The position numbers and the translations under genes were made by a program. The notes under the pieces are model-generated. The model saw nothing but the letters and a program-made list of their open reading frames with translations, ran no database searches and was not told the origin of the DNA. A DNA stretch of 34,394 bases from Candidatus Gottesmanbacteria bacterium RIFCSPHIGHO2_02_FULL_40_13 (GTDB lineage: Bacteria; Patescibacteriota; Microgenomatia; 2-02-FULL-39-11): assembly GCA_001779235.1 (NCBI GenBank), contig MFJN01000028.1:1-34394 (forward strand). The letters run 5' to 3'. Positions 26,412 through 34,394 of this stretch are shown piece after piece (the stretch's first letter is position 1; each line of letters opens with the position of its first letter).

Positions 26412-28265
26412 TTAAATTAGGGTGGCGTAAATTCTTCGGCTATTGCTACCGGCAGCCTCCTCTTTTATTATCTTAAACTTTCCCAAGAGTCCTGTAAAGT
26501 CGACGTGGGGTCCGCCGCAGACCTCTTTGGAAAAATTGCCGATAGAATAGACTTTTACTTTTGCCGGATATTTTACTCCGGGGACGGTTAGAGCGCTATT
26601 TTTCAAAGCCTGTTCCAATTCTGTAATCGACATATTTACACGCAAATTCTCCTTAATCTTAAGATTCACAATTTTCTCGATATCGAGTATTTCCTGATCG
26701 GTCAGTTTTTTTGGGTGGGTAAAATCAAAACGCAGACGCTGTACGGTAATATTGCTCCCTTTTTGCCGGACATGATCACCCAGGATGTCCCGCAGAGTTT
26801 GTTGCAGAAGGTGCGTTGCGGTATGCAGACGGGTGATAACCTCTGAATGATTCTGCAGTCCGCCTTTGAACATTCCCTTACTGGTATTTCTGGATAATTC
26901 CTGATGTTTCTGAAATTCTTTCTGAAACTCTCCAAAGTCAATCTTTTGTCCTCGTTCCAGAGCTAATTCTGCTGTTAACTCCCAGGGAAAGCCGTATGTT
27001 TGCAGCAGATCGAAGGCTAATTTTCCGTCAACGACAGGTTGTTTTTCCAGTAGTTTTATTCCTTTATTTAATACCTGTTCAAACCTTTTTATTTCTTCAC
27101 TCAGGGTAGAGGTAATGTTGGAGAATTCCTTCGTCTCAGGATAAAGATAGACATTGCTATATATTTGACCGATGACCTGACAAATTTGTATTCCGGCTTC
27201 AATTGTGGAACATTGCAGATGGAGTTTATGCATTTTCACAACAGATCGTCTGATAAGACGGCGCAAAATATAACCCTGTTGTTTGTTGCCGGGTTGCAGT
27301 CCTTCTGCAAGCATGAAGGTGGCTGCCTTCAGGTGATCTGTGATGATACGCATGGGTGGCTGATTGATCGGATCGGAATATTTTTTACCCGAAAGCCTGG
27401 ATAGTAATTCAATGACCGGAAAAAATAAATCTGATTGGAAGATATCGGGATTATTTTCGGTTGCAGCAATAAGCCGTTCCAGCCCACCCCCGAAGTCCAC
27501 ATTTTTATTTGGGAGTTCTGTGAGAGTGCCGTCAGCCTGTTTTTGATACTGCATAAAAACGCTGTTGCCAATTTCCAGAAAATGTCCGCATTCACAGTTT
27601 GGGTGACACTGTTTTCCAAACTTTGGGTCATGGGGAATTTGAGTAAATTCAAAAAAAACCTCACTGTCCGGCCCACCGGGTTCCCCTGGTGGCATTTTTT
27701 CCGGTTCCCCGGACCTGCTCCACCAATTTTTAGAAGCAGGGTAGAGGAAAATCCGTCCTTGCTTCGCCGAAGTTCCACTATTGGACGAAGGCGAGTCGAC
27801 AACTTTTGCATCAATCCCTACGCTTGCGTAAATCTCTTTCCATATCTCAACAGACTCGGTATCTTTAGGGACAATCTGATCACCTTCATAAACCGTGACA
27901 TAAAGTTTATTGGGATCAAGCTTTAATACTTTAGTCAGAAACGTAAAAAACCATCTCAGCTGGTCATTTTTAAAATAATCTCCCAGAGACCAGTTGCCGA
28001 GCATTTCAAAAAAAGTACTATGCCGGTTGTCACCGACCTCATTTATATCCTGAGCGCGGAATGATTTTTGGCTGTCAGTAAGCCTTTGGCCTAGGGGGTG
28101 TTTTTCCCCGAGTAAAAACGGAATTAAAGGCTGCATGCCAGAGCTGGTAAAAAGGGTAGTCGGATCGTTTTCAGGAATTATGGGAGCAGAAGGAATTACC
28201 TGGTGATTTCTTGGCGATTCCAGAAAAAAATCCAGATATTTTTTGCGAAGTTCCCGATGAGTCAT
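26412..28265 (-). CDS. alaS: Alanyl-tRNA synthetase, short form (617 aa; catalytic plus editing domain, no C-Ala)
   Basis: LRKKYLDFFLESPRNHQVIPSAPIIPENDPTTLFTSSGMQPLIPFLLGEKHPLGQRLTDSQKSFRAQDINEVGDNRHSTFFEMLGNWSLGDYFK; editing HTATHLL and CGGPHVDFTG. Confidence 0.95.
   Translation of the reverse strand: MTHRELRKKYLDFFLESPRNHQVIPSAPIIPENDPTTLFTSSGMQPLIPFLLGEKHPLGQRLTDSQKSFRAQDINEVGDNRHSTFFEMLGNWSLGDYFKNDQLRWFFTFLTKVLKLDPNKLYVTVYEGDQIVPKDTESVEIWKEIYASVGIDAKVVDSPSSNSGTSAKQGRIFLYPASKNWWSRSGEPEKMPPGEPGGPDSEVFFEFTQIPHDPKFGKQCHPNCECGHFLEIGNSVFMQYQKQADGTLTELPNKNVDFGGGLERLIAATENNPDIFQSDLFFPVIELLSRLSGKKYSDPINQPPMRIITDHLKAATFMLAEGLQPGNKQQGYILRRLIRRSVVKMHKLHLQCSTIEAGIQICQVIGQIYSNVYLYPETKEFSNITSTLSEEIKRFEQVLNKGIKLLEKQPVVDGKLAFDLLQTYGFPWELTAELALERGQKIDFGEFQKEFQKHQELSRNTSKGMFKGGLQNHSEVITRLHTATHLLQQTLRDILGDHVRQKGSNITVQRLRFDFTHPKKLTDQEILDIEKIVNLKIKENLRVNMSITELEQALKNSALTVPGVKYPAKVKVYSIGNFSKEVCGGPHVDFTGLLGKFKIIKEEAAGSNSRRIYATLI
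27764..27794. repeat. Diverged palindromic element, in frame inside alaS
   Basis: Minus strand [TCGCC]TTCG[TCCAATAGTGGAA]CTTC[GGCGA]; shares CGCCTTCG ... GGCG arms with the thyA and murJ copies; encodes SPSSNSGTSA. Confidence 0.6.
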
Positions 28266-28324
28266 TTGCGGCTATTATAACTCATCACTGTATTTCAGGT
28301 GAAGAGAGCAATATAAGCAAGTAA

Positions 28325-28720
28325 TCATGAAGACAAATGTTTACCATTTTTTTTAAAAAAACGGTTACGGACCGCCTCCGTCAGTTCCACGCCTTTTTTC
28401 TGCACTTCCTGCAGTTGTCCCAAGGAATCATCAAGTCTGTCAACTAAAGTTTGGCTGACTTTTTGCGCGCCTGCTGCAACTTCCTGTTTAACTTTTTTTT
28501 GCAAGTCACCTGCTTCTTCGAGGTATTTTTCACTCCTGGTTTTCAGAGTGTGAATTTTATCGTCAATTTTATTCTTGACGTCTTTTTCTTCATCCTCCAG
28601 AAACCGGGAGATTTTTTTGCCTTCTTTCGTTCCTAAGACAAAGATGATAAAAGCGCCAATTAATCCTCCCAGGAAAAACCCCAGCCAGAAATTACCGCTT
28701 TTATGAGAGTTATCATTCAT
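28325..28720 (-). CDS. YtxH-like membrane-anchored coiled-coil protein
   Basis: MNDNSHKSGNFWLGFFLGGLIGAFIIFVLGTKEGKKISRFLEDEEKDVKNK...; start refined from the track's 28762 to ATG 28720, preceded by GGGGAGG and overlapping the upstream stop. Confidence 0.75.
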   Translation of the reverse strand: MNDNSHKSGNFWLGFFLGGLIGAFIIFVLGTKEGKKISRFLEDEEKDVKNKIDDKIHTLKTRSEKYLEEAGDLQKKVKQEVAAGAQKVSQTLVDRLDDSLGQLQEVQKKGVELTEAVRNRFFKKNGKHLSS

Positions 28721-28991
28721 GAGTCTTATCCTCCCCGTTTTTATCTTTTTTTCTGAAAACATTAAAAATTCCCATTACAGTTTTTACTCCTTCGGTAAAA
28801 CCGTTGATATTGGTCAGAGATTTGGAGATTGAAGTTGATACATTTACGGTGGAATCAACCACCTTATTAAATTTTTGCAGCATTTTCCTGATTTCGCCCA
28901 GTATCATGAAAACCTGATATCCGATTACGACCATGACAATCGTCAAAACGCTGATGACCGCAAAAAGAAGAATTTGAGTTGACTCATTCAT
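28713..28991 (-). CDS. DUF948-like small membrane protein
   Basis: N-terminal TM then IRKMLQKFNKVVDSTVNVSTSISKSLTNINGFTEGVKTVMGIF. Confidence 0.65.
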   Translation of the reverse strand: MNESTQILLFAVISVLTIVMVVIGYQVFMILGEIRKMLQKFNKVVDSTVNVSTSISKSLTNINGFTEGVKTVMGIFNVFRKKDKNGEDKTHE

Positions 28992-29063
28992 AAGAGCAGG
29001 TAGTATTCTATTCTAACCTTTGAAATTCCAACAGTCAATATTAACTTATACTTGATTTCAGTC

Positions 29064-29705
29064 TCAATCTCCTTGAATCCGGATGGTCCGTTTGATGGTA
29101 TTTTTTCTGTTATATTTACTGACTGATTCGATCATTATAATATTAGTTCCCGGTGAAAGAGTTAATGTGGTGAAAAAGTGTCCGCTTTCGTCAACGGCTA
29201 TTTTCTGATTGTTAACCAGGATTACAGCATCGGTATTGGTAATTCCTGTAACCATAATCCGTTCCGAGGAAAAAATCTCGCCTTCTTTTGGAGAAGTAAT
29301 ATTAAGCGGCGGCGGACTGGTAATGTTTCTGTATTGGTAAAAAAGATAGCCGAAGAAAAACAGGAAAAAGAAAACTATAATAAGTACGGAAATCGTTTTT
29401 GGAGTATATCGGAAAATAGACTGATTTAAAGGTTCTGTGACACCCTCGGGGAGCAGTCCCTGACGTTCCTGCTGGCGGAATTGCCTGCGGAAAATAGCCA
29501 ACATTTCGTCAGGTTTTAACCCCAAAAATGAGCTGTAGTTTTTTAAAAAACCTTTGATATAAGGAAGAGAGGGAAGTTTTTCCCAGGAATTTTCCTCAAG
29601 AGCCACCAGAAATTTTTTCCTGATTCTTAAATGAATCTCAATTTCCTCAAAAGTTAATTTTTTCTCCAGCCTGACCCTTTTGAGAATTTCTCCAATTGTA
29701 AGCAT
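29064..29705 (-). CDS. RodZ-like protein: N-terminal HTH, TM, C-terminal Ig-like domain
   Basis: TIGEILKRVRLEKKLTFEEIEIHLRIRKKFLVALEENSWEKLPSLPYIKGFLKNYSSFLGL; TM; PKEGEIFSSERIMVTGITNTDAVILVNNQKIAVDESGHF. Confidence 0.85.
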   Translation of the reverse strand: MLTIGEILKRVRLEKKLTFEEIEIHLRIRKKFLVALEENSWEKLPSLPYIKGFLKNYSSFLGLKPDEMLAIFRRQFRQQERQGLLPEGVTEPLNQSIFRYTPKTISVLIIVFFFLFFFGYLFYQYRNITSPPPLNITSPKEGEIFSSERIMVTGITNTDAVILVNNQKIAVDESGHFFTTLTLSPGTNIIMIESVSKYNRKNTIKRTIRIQGD

Positions 29706-29724
29706 AAAAAAGTCAATTCAGCCC

Positions 29725-31851
29725 TTAGCTTTCAGCAGGATTTGCTTGATTGGCAAAGTATTCATCTCCACTTTTGACCCTGACCTCGCGTGGTTTACTA
29801 CCTTCGCCGGCTCCGACAATTCCTTCAGCTTCCAGCTGATCCAAAATTCGGGCTGCCCTGGCGTATCCGATCGAAAGCCTGCGTTGTAGAAGTGAGGCTG
29901 AAGCGCGGTCATACTGGCAGACTATACTTACCGCCTCGTTAAATTTATCGTCTTTTCCATCAGCCCCAATTTGGGCCCCTGTTGACGACCTGCCAACACT
30001 AACAGGAATAGAAGTGACTTCCTTGGTATACTCCACAGGCTGTTTTTTAGCTTTGAAAAAATCTACCAACTGTCTGACTTCATTTTCAGAAACAAAAGTT
30101 CCCTGAATTCTGGTCGGTTTTGCCTGTTCAGGCGGAATATACAGCATATCTCCTTTACCGATTAATTTTTCCGCCCCGGGCATATCAATAATCACTCTTG
30201 AGTCGATCATCGAGGAAACATTAAAAGCAATCCGTGAAGGAATATTGGCTTTGATAAGTCCTGTAATAACATCAACAGACGGCCGTTGTGTAGCTACGAC
30301 CAGGTGGATACCGGTGGCTCTTGCCATCTGTGCCAGCCGGCAGATAGTATCTTCTACATCCACAGCTGAAAAAGCCATCAGGTCTGCCAGTTCATCTATA
30401 AAGATGACTATATAGGGAAGTGCCTGAAAACCTGATAGCTCATTATAACCGTCAATATTACGGACTCCTACCTCAGCAAAAACTTTATATCTTTTTTCCA
30501 TTTCCTGAATTGCCCATTTTAGAGCTGAAAGAATTTTTTCAGGTTCGACTATGACGGGGGTCAAAAGATGCGGAATGCCGTTATAGCCGGTTAACTCCAC
30601 TCTTTTCGGATCAACCAGTATCAGTCTGACTTCGGCAGGTGTGGTGCGGAAAAGTAAAGATGCGATCCATGAGTTAATCAAAACTGATTTACCCGAACCT
30701 GTTGTTCCGGCGATGAGCACATGGGGCATTTTGGAAATATTGTCAATCACGGGTTGACCTGAAACGTCGAGTCCTAAAGCAACCGATAATTTATTTTTAT
30801 TCTTTTTCAAGATGTCAGACGATAGCATTTCTCTGAGAGTGACAAATTCCAAAGATCTGTTGGGAATTTCGATTCCGACTAAACTTCTGCCCGGGATCGG
30901 TGCATCAATTCTAATTTGTCCCGTGGGAGCAGCCAGAGCAAGAGCCAGATCATTGGAGAGGGAAGTGATCTTGGAGAGTTTAGTGCCTAAGGCTATTTCC
31001 AGAGCATATTGCGTCACGGCCGGACCAAGATTCACCTCAACTACTTTAGCAGAAATGCCGAAACTTTCGAGAGTTTTTTCGATAACATGGGCGTTTTTTT
31101 TCATATCGCCTCTATCAGCTGTTTGTCCGGATGATGTCCTCAGTAATGCCAAAGGCGGGTATTCCCAAACAGCATTATTTTCAGGTTTATTAGACAGCAC
31201 ATCTGTTCCCAGCATAGAAATTTGTGACATTTCCAGTTTTTTCGCTAAAATAGGTTGGATCATTTTATCTTCATTGGCAGTTTCAGATTTTTTATATTCG
31301 GTAGGCGGTTTTATAGGCAGTTTTTCGAGAAACAAAGATTTTGATTTTTTAAGAAAAACGCTTTCGATAATTTTGCGAATTTTCTTATAAAGAAACAAAA
31401 TCATATTTAGAATTTCATCAAGCGAAGTATTGAAAAGGACTATAATTCCGATAAAAAACATGCCCAAAAGCACGATAAATGCGCCAACCGCTGAAATCAG
31501 GGAGACAAAATTTCCCCAGATTTGCTCACCGATAAACCCGCTTTGGGTTAAAGCCAGAAGACAGATGAAACTCAGCAGCATGCCAAATGATATGTTGGCT
31601 TTGGAAAACGGAGTTTTGATCTTCAGAAACAACAGGGAAAAGGTAATTAATACTATGGGCAACACCAGAGATCCCCAGCCAAAAAGGTTGAGAGAAATCT
31701 TATTGAGCGAGTCTAAAATGCTTCCCTGTTGTAAGAAAGAAAGCCAGATTAATATGGAAAGGCTGATAAGAAGAATAGACAAAACAGTATAAAGGGTTTG
31801 GTCTTTTATTTTATAGCGCCTGAATATTTTTTTTCTGTATCTTCTAGACAT
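29725..31851 (-). CDS. ftsK: DNA translocase FtsK/SpoIIIE
   Basis: 4-TM N-terminus; HVLIAGTTGSGKSVLINSWIASLLF (Walker A), IVIFIDELADLMAF (Walker B), TQRPSVDVITGLIKANIPSRIAF; gamma domain RRLSIGYARAARILDQLEAEGIVG. Confidence 0.96.
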   Translation of the reverse strand: MSRRYRKKIFRRYKIKDQTLYTVLSILLISLSILIWLSFLQQGSILDSLNKISLNLFGWGSLVLPIVLITFSLLFLKIKTPFSKANISFGMLLSFICLLALTQSGFIGEQIWGNFVSLISAVGAFIVLLGMFFIGIIVLFNTSLDEILNMILFLYKKIRKIIESVFLKKSKSLFLEKLPIKPPTEYKKSETANEDKMIQPILAKKLEMSQISMLGTDVLSNKPENNAVWEYPPLALLRTSSGQTADRGDMKKNAHVIEKTLESFGISAKVVEVNLGPAVTQYALEIALGTKLSKITSLSNDLALALAAPTGQIRIDAPIPGRSLVGIEIPNRSLEFVTLREMLSSDILKKNKNKLSVALGLDVSGQPVIDNISKMPHVLIAGTTGSGKSVLINSWIASLLFRTTPAEVRLILVDPKRVELTGYNGIPHLLTPVIVEPEKILSALKWAIQEMEKRYKVFAEVGVRNIDGYNELSGFQALPYIVIFIDELADLMAFSAVDVEDTICRLAQMARATGIHLVVATQRPSVDVITGLIKANIPSRIAFNVSSMIDSRVIIDMPGAEKLIGKGDMLYIPPEQAKPTRIQGTFVSENEVRQLVDFFKAKKQPVEYTKEVTSIPVSVGRSSTGAQIGADGKDDKFNEAVSIVCQYDRASASLLQRRLSIGYARAARILDQLEAEGIVGAGEGSKPREVRVKSGDEYFANQANPAES

Positions 31852-31974
31852 AAGAGCAGTATTCTATTATATCAATATCAATTGCCACTAGGAAGAACCA
31901 TCTAAAATATCCTATAGTATTTAAGAGCAAGTGTCAAGAGGCGGTAATTGTTTAAGTCTTTATGATAAACTAAA

Positions 31975-32904
31975 ATGACAAATATGAGCGATACGGTAAT
32001 TGAAGTAAAAAATCTGACGAAGAAATTCGGCTCTTTTACAGCCGTTGACGATATTTCTTTTTCTGTCGAGGAAGGAGAAATTATTGGTCTTCTGGGCCCA
32101 AACGGCGCCGGGAAAACGACAACAATTCAGATGCTTCTGGGACTTATCACTCCCAGTTTTGGTGATATAAAAATCATGGGTAAAGATCTAAAAGCTCAAA
32201 AAGAGGAAATTCTTGGCTTAACAAACTTTTCCTCAAGCTATACTCATCTTCCCTGGAGATTAACAGTCTGGGAAAATCTGTATGTAGTAGCTCTTTTATA
32301 CTCTGTTGAAAGCCCTAAGGATCAAGTAGCTAGAGTTATAAAGATAATGGGGCTTTCGGAGGTAAAAAATAAAACAATTAATGAACTTTCATCAGGGTGG
32401 ATAACCAAAGTAAATTTGGCAAGAACATTTTTGAACATGCCGAAATTAATGCTTCTGGATGAACCAACCGCCAGTCTTGATCCTGAAGGGGCAATGGAGG
32501 TAAGGCGCGAAATACTAAAATTTAAGAAAGAAAACGGTGCCTCAATTTTATGGACTTCGCATAATATGGCAGAGGTTGAAGAAATCTGTGACAGGGTGAT
32601 ATTTCTCAACAAAGGAAAAATTTTTGCTGTAGATACGCCTTACGGATTGGCAAATACCATCAAAACCTGTCGTATATCCCTGATGATAGAAGACGGAAGA
32701 GAGCGGCTAAAATCGATAGCTGAAAAAAATAATTGGAAAGTATTAATCACAGAAAGATTTTCTACGGTTGAACTGGATGAGGAAAAAATTCCTTTATTTT
32801 TAAATTCTTTGACAGAAACAGGTATTAAATACAGTCAAATCAGCATCGACAAACCAACGCTGGAAGATTTTTTTATCACTACAGCCAAACAAATAAATGA
32901 ATAA
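31975..32904 (+). CDS. ABC transporter ATP-binding protein (ABC-2 exporter type)
   Basis: GLLGPNGAGKTTTIQMLLGL (Walker A), LSSGWITKVNLARTFLNMPKLMLLDEPTASLDPE. Confidence 0.93.
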   Translation: MTNMSDTVIEVKNLTKKFGSFTAVDDISFSVEEGEIIGLLGPNGAGKTTTIQMLLGLITPSFGDIKIMGKDLKAQKEEILGLTNFSSSYTHLPWRLTVWENLYVVALLYSVESPKDQVARVIKIMGLSEVKNKTINELSSGWITKVNLARTFLNMPKLMLLDEPTASLDPEGAMEVRREILKFKKENGASILWTSHNMAEVEEICDRVIFLNKGKIFAVDTPYGLANTIKTCRISLMIEDGRERLKSIAEKNNWKVLITERFSTVELDEEKIPLFLNSLTETGIKYSQISIDKPTLEDFFITTAKQINE

Positions 32905-33697
32905 TTTTATTAACTTTACACGGGTAAGAGGAATCGTCATGCGTCATATTTATGAATGGAGGAGGAATTTAGACCGCGTGGTTGATTCTTTCTGGTGGGC
33001 TACGATTGATATTGTCTTTTGGGGGTTGACAGCTAATTATCTAAAACAAACCGGAACGACTAATCCGCAAATAGTTTATTTATTCATAGGCGGGATATTA
33101 CTTTGGGTGATTGTCCAAAACTCTCAAAGAGATATTAATATGCCGCTTTTAAACGATGCTTGGAATAGAAATCTTATCAATCTTTTTACTACTCCCATAA
33201 GACTGCGAGAGTTTATCCTGGGAACAATTATCTTGGGGCTTTTCAAATTAACCCTCACGGTGATATTCTTGGCAGTGATTGCATATTTGCTCTATCAGTT
33301 TAATATTTTTATTTTCGGTTTCTATCTCATACCTGCAGTTATTAATCTCATACTGGTTGGCTGGTGGATCGGATTTTTGATCAACGGACTGATACTTCGA
33401 TTCGGCTATCGGATAGAATCATTTGCCTGGGCCTTTATCTTTGTTATTTATCCATTCTCCGCAGTAATATATCCGGTGAGTGCTTTACCTGGTTGGGCAA
33501 GATTTATCTCAGCATTTCTTCCAACAAGTTATATTTTCGAAAATATGAGAAGCATCTTATTTACAGGAACTTTCTCAATTCAATACATCTTGATAAGCCT
33601 ATCATTAAATTTGATCTATATCGTGTTATCCCTTCTTTTTATGAATCGGATGTTTACAGAAGCTTTAAAAAATGCCAAACTAGTAAAATTAAATTAA
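32897..33697 (+). CDS. ABC-2 type transporter permease
   Basis: Six-TM profile; NPQIVYLFIGGILLWVIVQNSQRDIN, YPVSALPGWARFISAFLPTSYIFENMRSILF; overlaps the ATPase gene by 8 nt. Confidence 0.88.
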   Translation: MNNFINFTRVRGIVMRHIYEWRRNLDRVVDSFWWATIDIVFWGLTANYLKQTGTTNPQIVYLFIGGILLWVIVQNSQRDINMPLLNDAWNRNLINLFTTPIRLREFILGTIILGLFKLTLTVIFLAVIAYLLYQFNIFIFGFYLIPAVINLILVGWWIGFLINGLILRFGYRIESFAWAFIFVIYPFSAVIYPVSALPGWARFISAFLPTSYIFENMRSILFTGTFSIQYILISLSLNLIYIVLSLLFMNRMFTEALKNAKLVKLN

Positions 33698-33706
33698 TAT
33701 TTACTT

Positions 33707-34394
33707 ATGCCAAAGAAAGATAATCTGCATACCGAATACCAGTATTTAAACCTGTTGGAGGATATTCTGGAAAACGGCAGTTGGAAAATAAGCCATTCGA
33801 CAGGAGTCAAACTCAAAAGCGTTTTCGGCAGGCAAATCCGCTTTGACCTCTCCCGCGGATTTCCGCTTCTGACTACCAAAAAAGTTTTTGTGCGGGGAAT
33901 TATTCATGAGCTTATCTGGTTTTTATCGGGAAGCTCCAATATTAAATATTTAATTGACAATAACGTCCATATCTGGGACGAGTGGGCATATAAGAAATAT
34001 TTGTGGGCGGTTGAGGCTAAAAAAGCTAAGAAAATAAATTACGATGATTTTATAAGTTGTATACAAACCGACAAAAAGTTTCTCAAAAAATGGGGTGAAC
34101 TCGGACCGGTTTACGGGGTGCAATGGCGTAATTGGCCCGCCTTCGCCCCGACGTACGTCGGGGTTACGGCGGGTAAACCCAAAGGTGGCGTAAAAACTGT
34201 CGACCAGCTGGGTTGGGCTATTGAAAAAATCAAAAAATATCCCCAAAAAAAACACTACATCATTTCCGCCTGGAATGCCGGCTGTATTTACGAGATGTCC
34301 GGCAGTCACGCGGCTTCGATGGTAATAGCTCCCTGCCACACTCTTTTCCACATCAATATCACCGGAGATAAATTATCGCTTCTGCTTTATCAAA
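33707..34394 (+). CDS. thyA: Thymidylate synthase, partial (runs off window end)
   Basis: From ATG 33707: MPKKDNLHTEYQYLNLLEDILENG...GRQIRFDLSRGFPLLTTKKVFVRGIIHELIWFLSGSSNIKYL...ELGPVYGVQWRNW...APCHTLFHINITGDKLSLLLYQ; no stop before the window end, hence absent from the track. Confidence 0.95.
   Translation, partial: MPKKDNLHTEYQYLNLLEDILENGSWKISHSTGVKLKSVFGRQIRFDLSRGFPLLTTKKVFVRGIIHELIWFLSGSSNIKYLIDNNVHIWDEWAYKKYLWAVEAKKAKKINYDDFISCIQTDKKFLKKWGELGPVYGVQWRNWPAFAPTYVGVTAGKPKGGVKTVDQLGWAIEKIKKYPQKKHYIISAWNAGCIYEMSGSHAASMVIAPCHTLFHINITGDKLSLLLYQ
34135..34174. repeat. Nested palindromic element, best copy (40 nt), in frame inside thyA
   Basis: [GCCCGCC]TTCG[CCCCGACGTACGTCGGGG]TTAC[GGCGGGT]: perfect 18-nt palindromic core, 4+4 internal loop, outer stem 6 bp plus one G.U. 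Confidence 0.9.

Noticed and set aside
27435-27926. 163-aa plus-strand ORF (and overlapping 27329..27814 minus ORF) inside alaS
   Set aside because: Both are shadows of the clearly conserved AlaRS frame; no independent domain signature.
30812-31390. 192-aa plus-strand ORF antisense to ftsK
   Set aside because: FtsK motifs on the minus strand are unambiguous; the plus ORF has no recognisable domain.
31852-31974. Possible tRNA or structured RNA between ftsK and the ABC transporter
   Set aside because: No cloverleaf arms, T-loop GTTCRANNC motif or CCA context could be found by eye.
33834-33863. 8-bp inverted repeat AAATCCGC...GCGGATTT within thyA
   Set aside because: It encodes conserved ThyA residues (QIRFDLSRGFPLL) and does not match the palindromic element family; probably coincidental.
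33950-34351. 133-aa minus-strand ORF at the window end
   Set aside because: Antisense to thyA, whose conserved motifs run in the plus frame through the window end.

Overview
The 34.4 kb window is AT-rich, densely coded chromosomal DNA. Compact housekeeping genes and the envelope gene repertoire suggest a Candidate Phyla Radiation / Patescibacteria (Microgenomates-like) genome; this affiliation is inference from protein character, not a database result. Recognisable content: two FemAB-like aminoacyltransferases, a TMTC/glycosyltransferase-like membrane protein, UvrD/PcrA helicase, compact TpiA, LCP protein, a pilN/pilO-like cluster with an FN3 surface protein, rpsT, murJ, a GH39-like hydrolase, the heat-shock operon hrcA-grpE-dnaK-dnaJ with a CIRCE operator, a small accessory island (VOC protein, Phd/RelE toxin-antitoxin, glycosylase pseudogene, PaaX/Cas2-fold protein, AlkA-like DNA glycosylase), mltG, an AMP/thymidine phosphorylase, a sortase, an actin-fold/baseplate-J-like chimera, a short alaS, rodZ-like, ftsK, an ABC-2 exporter and a partial thyA. 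The most unusual signals are: (1) a family of nested-hairpin palindromic elements, one copy 3' of murJ and one in frame inside thyA with identical 40-nt geometry, plus a shorter diverged copy in frame inside alaS; (2) a paired 38-bp dyad element flanking the Cas2-fold/PaaX-like gene, one copy upstream of that gene and one upstream of the DNA glycosylase gene, together with a decayed 5' paralogue of the same glycosylase. No CRISPR array, tRNA or rRNA was found by eye.
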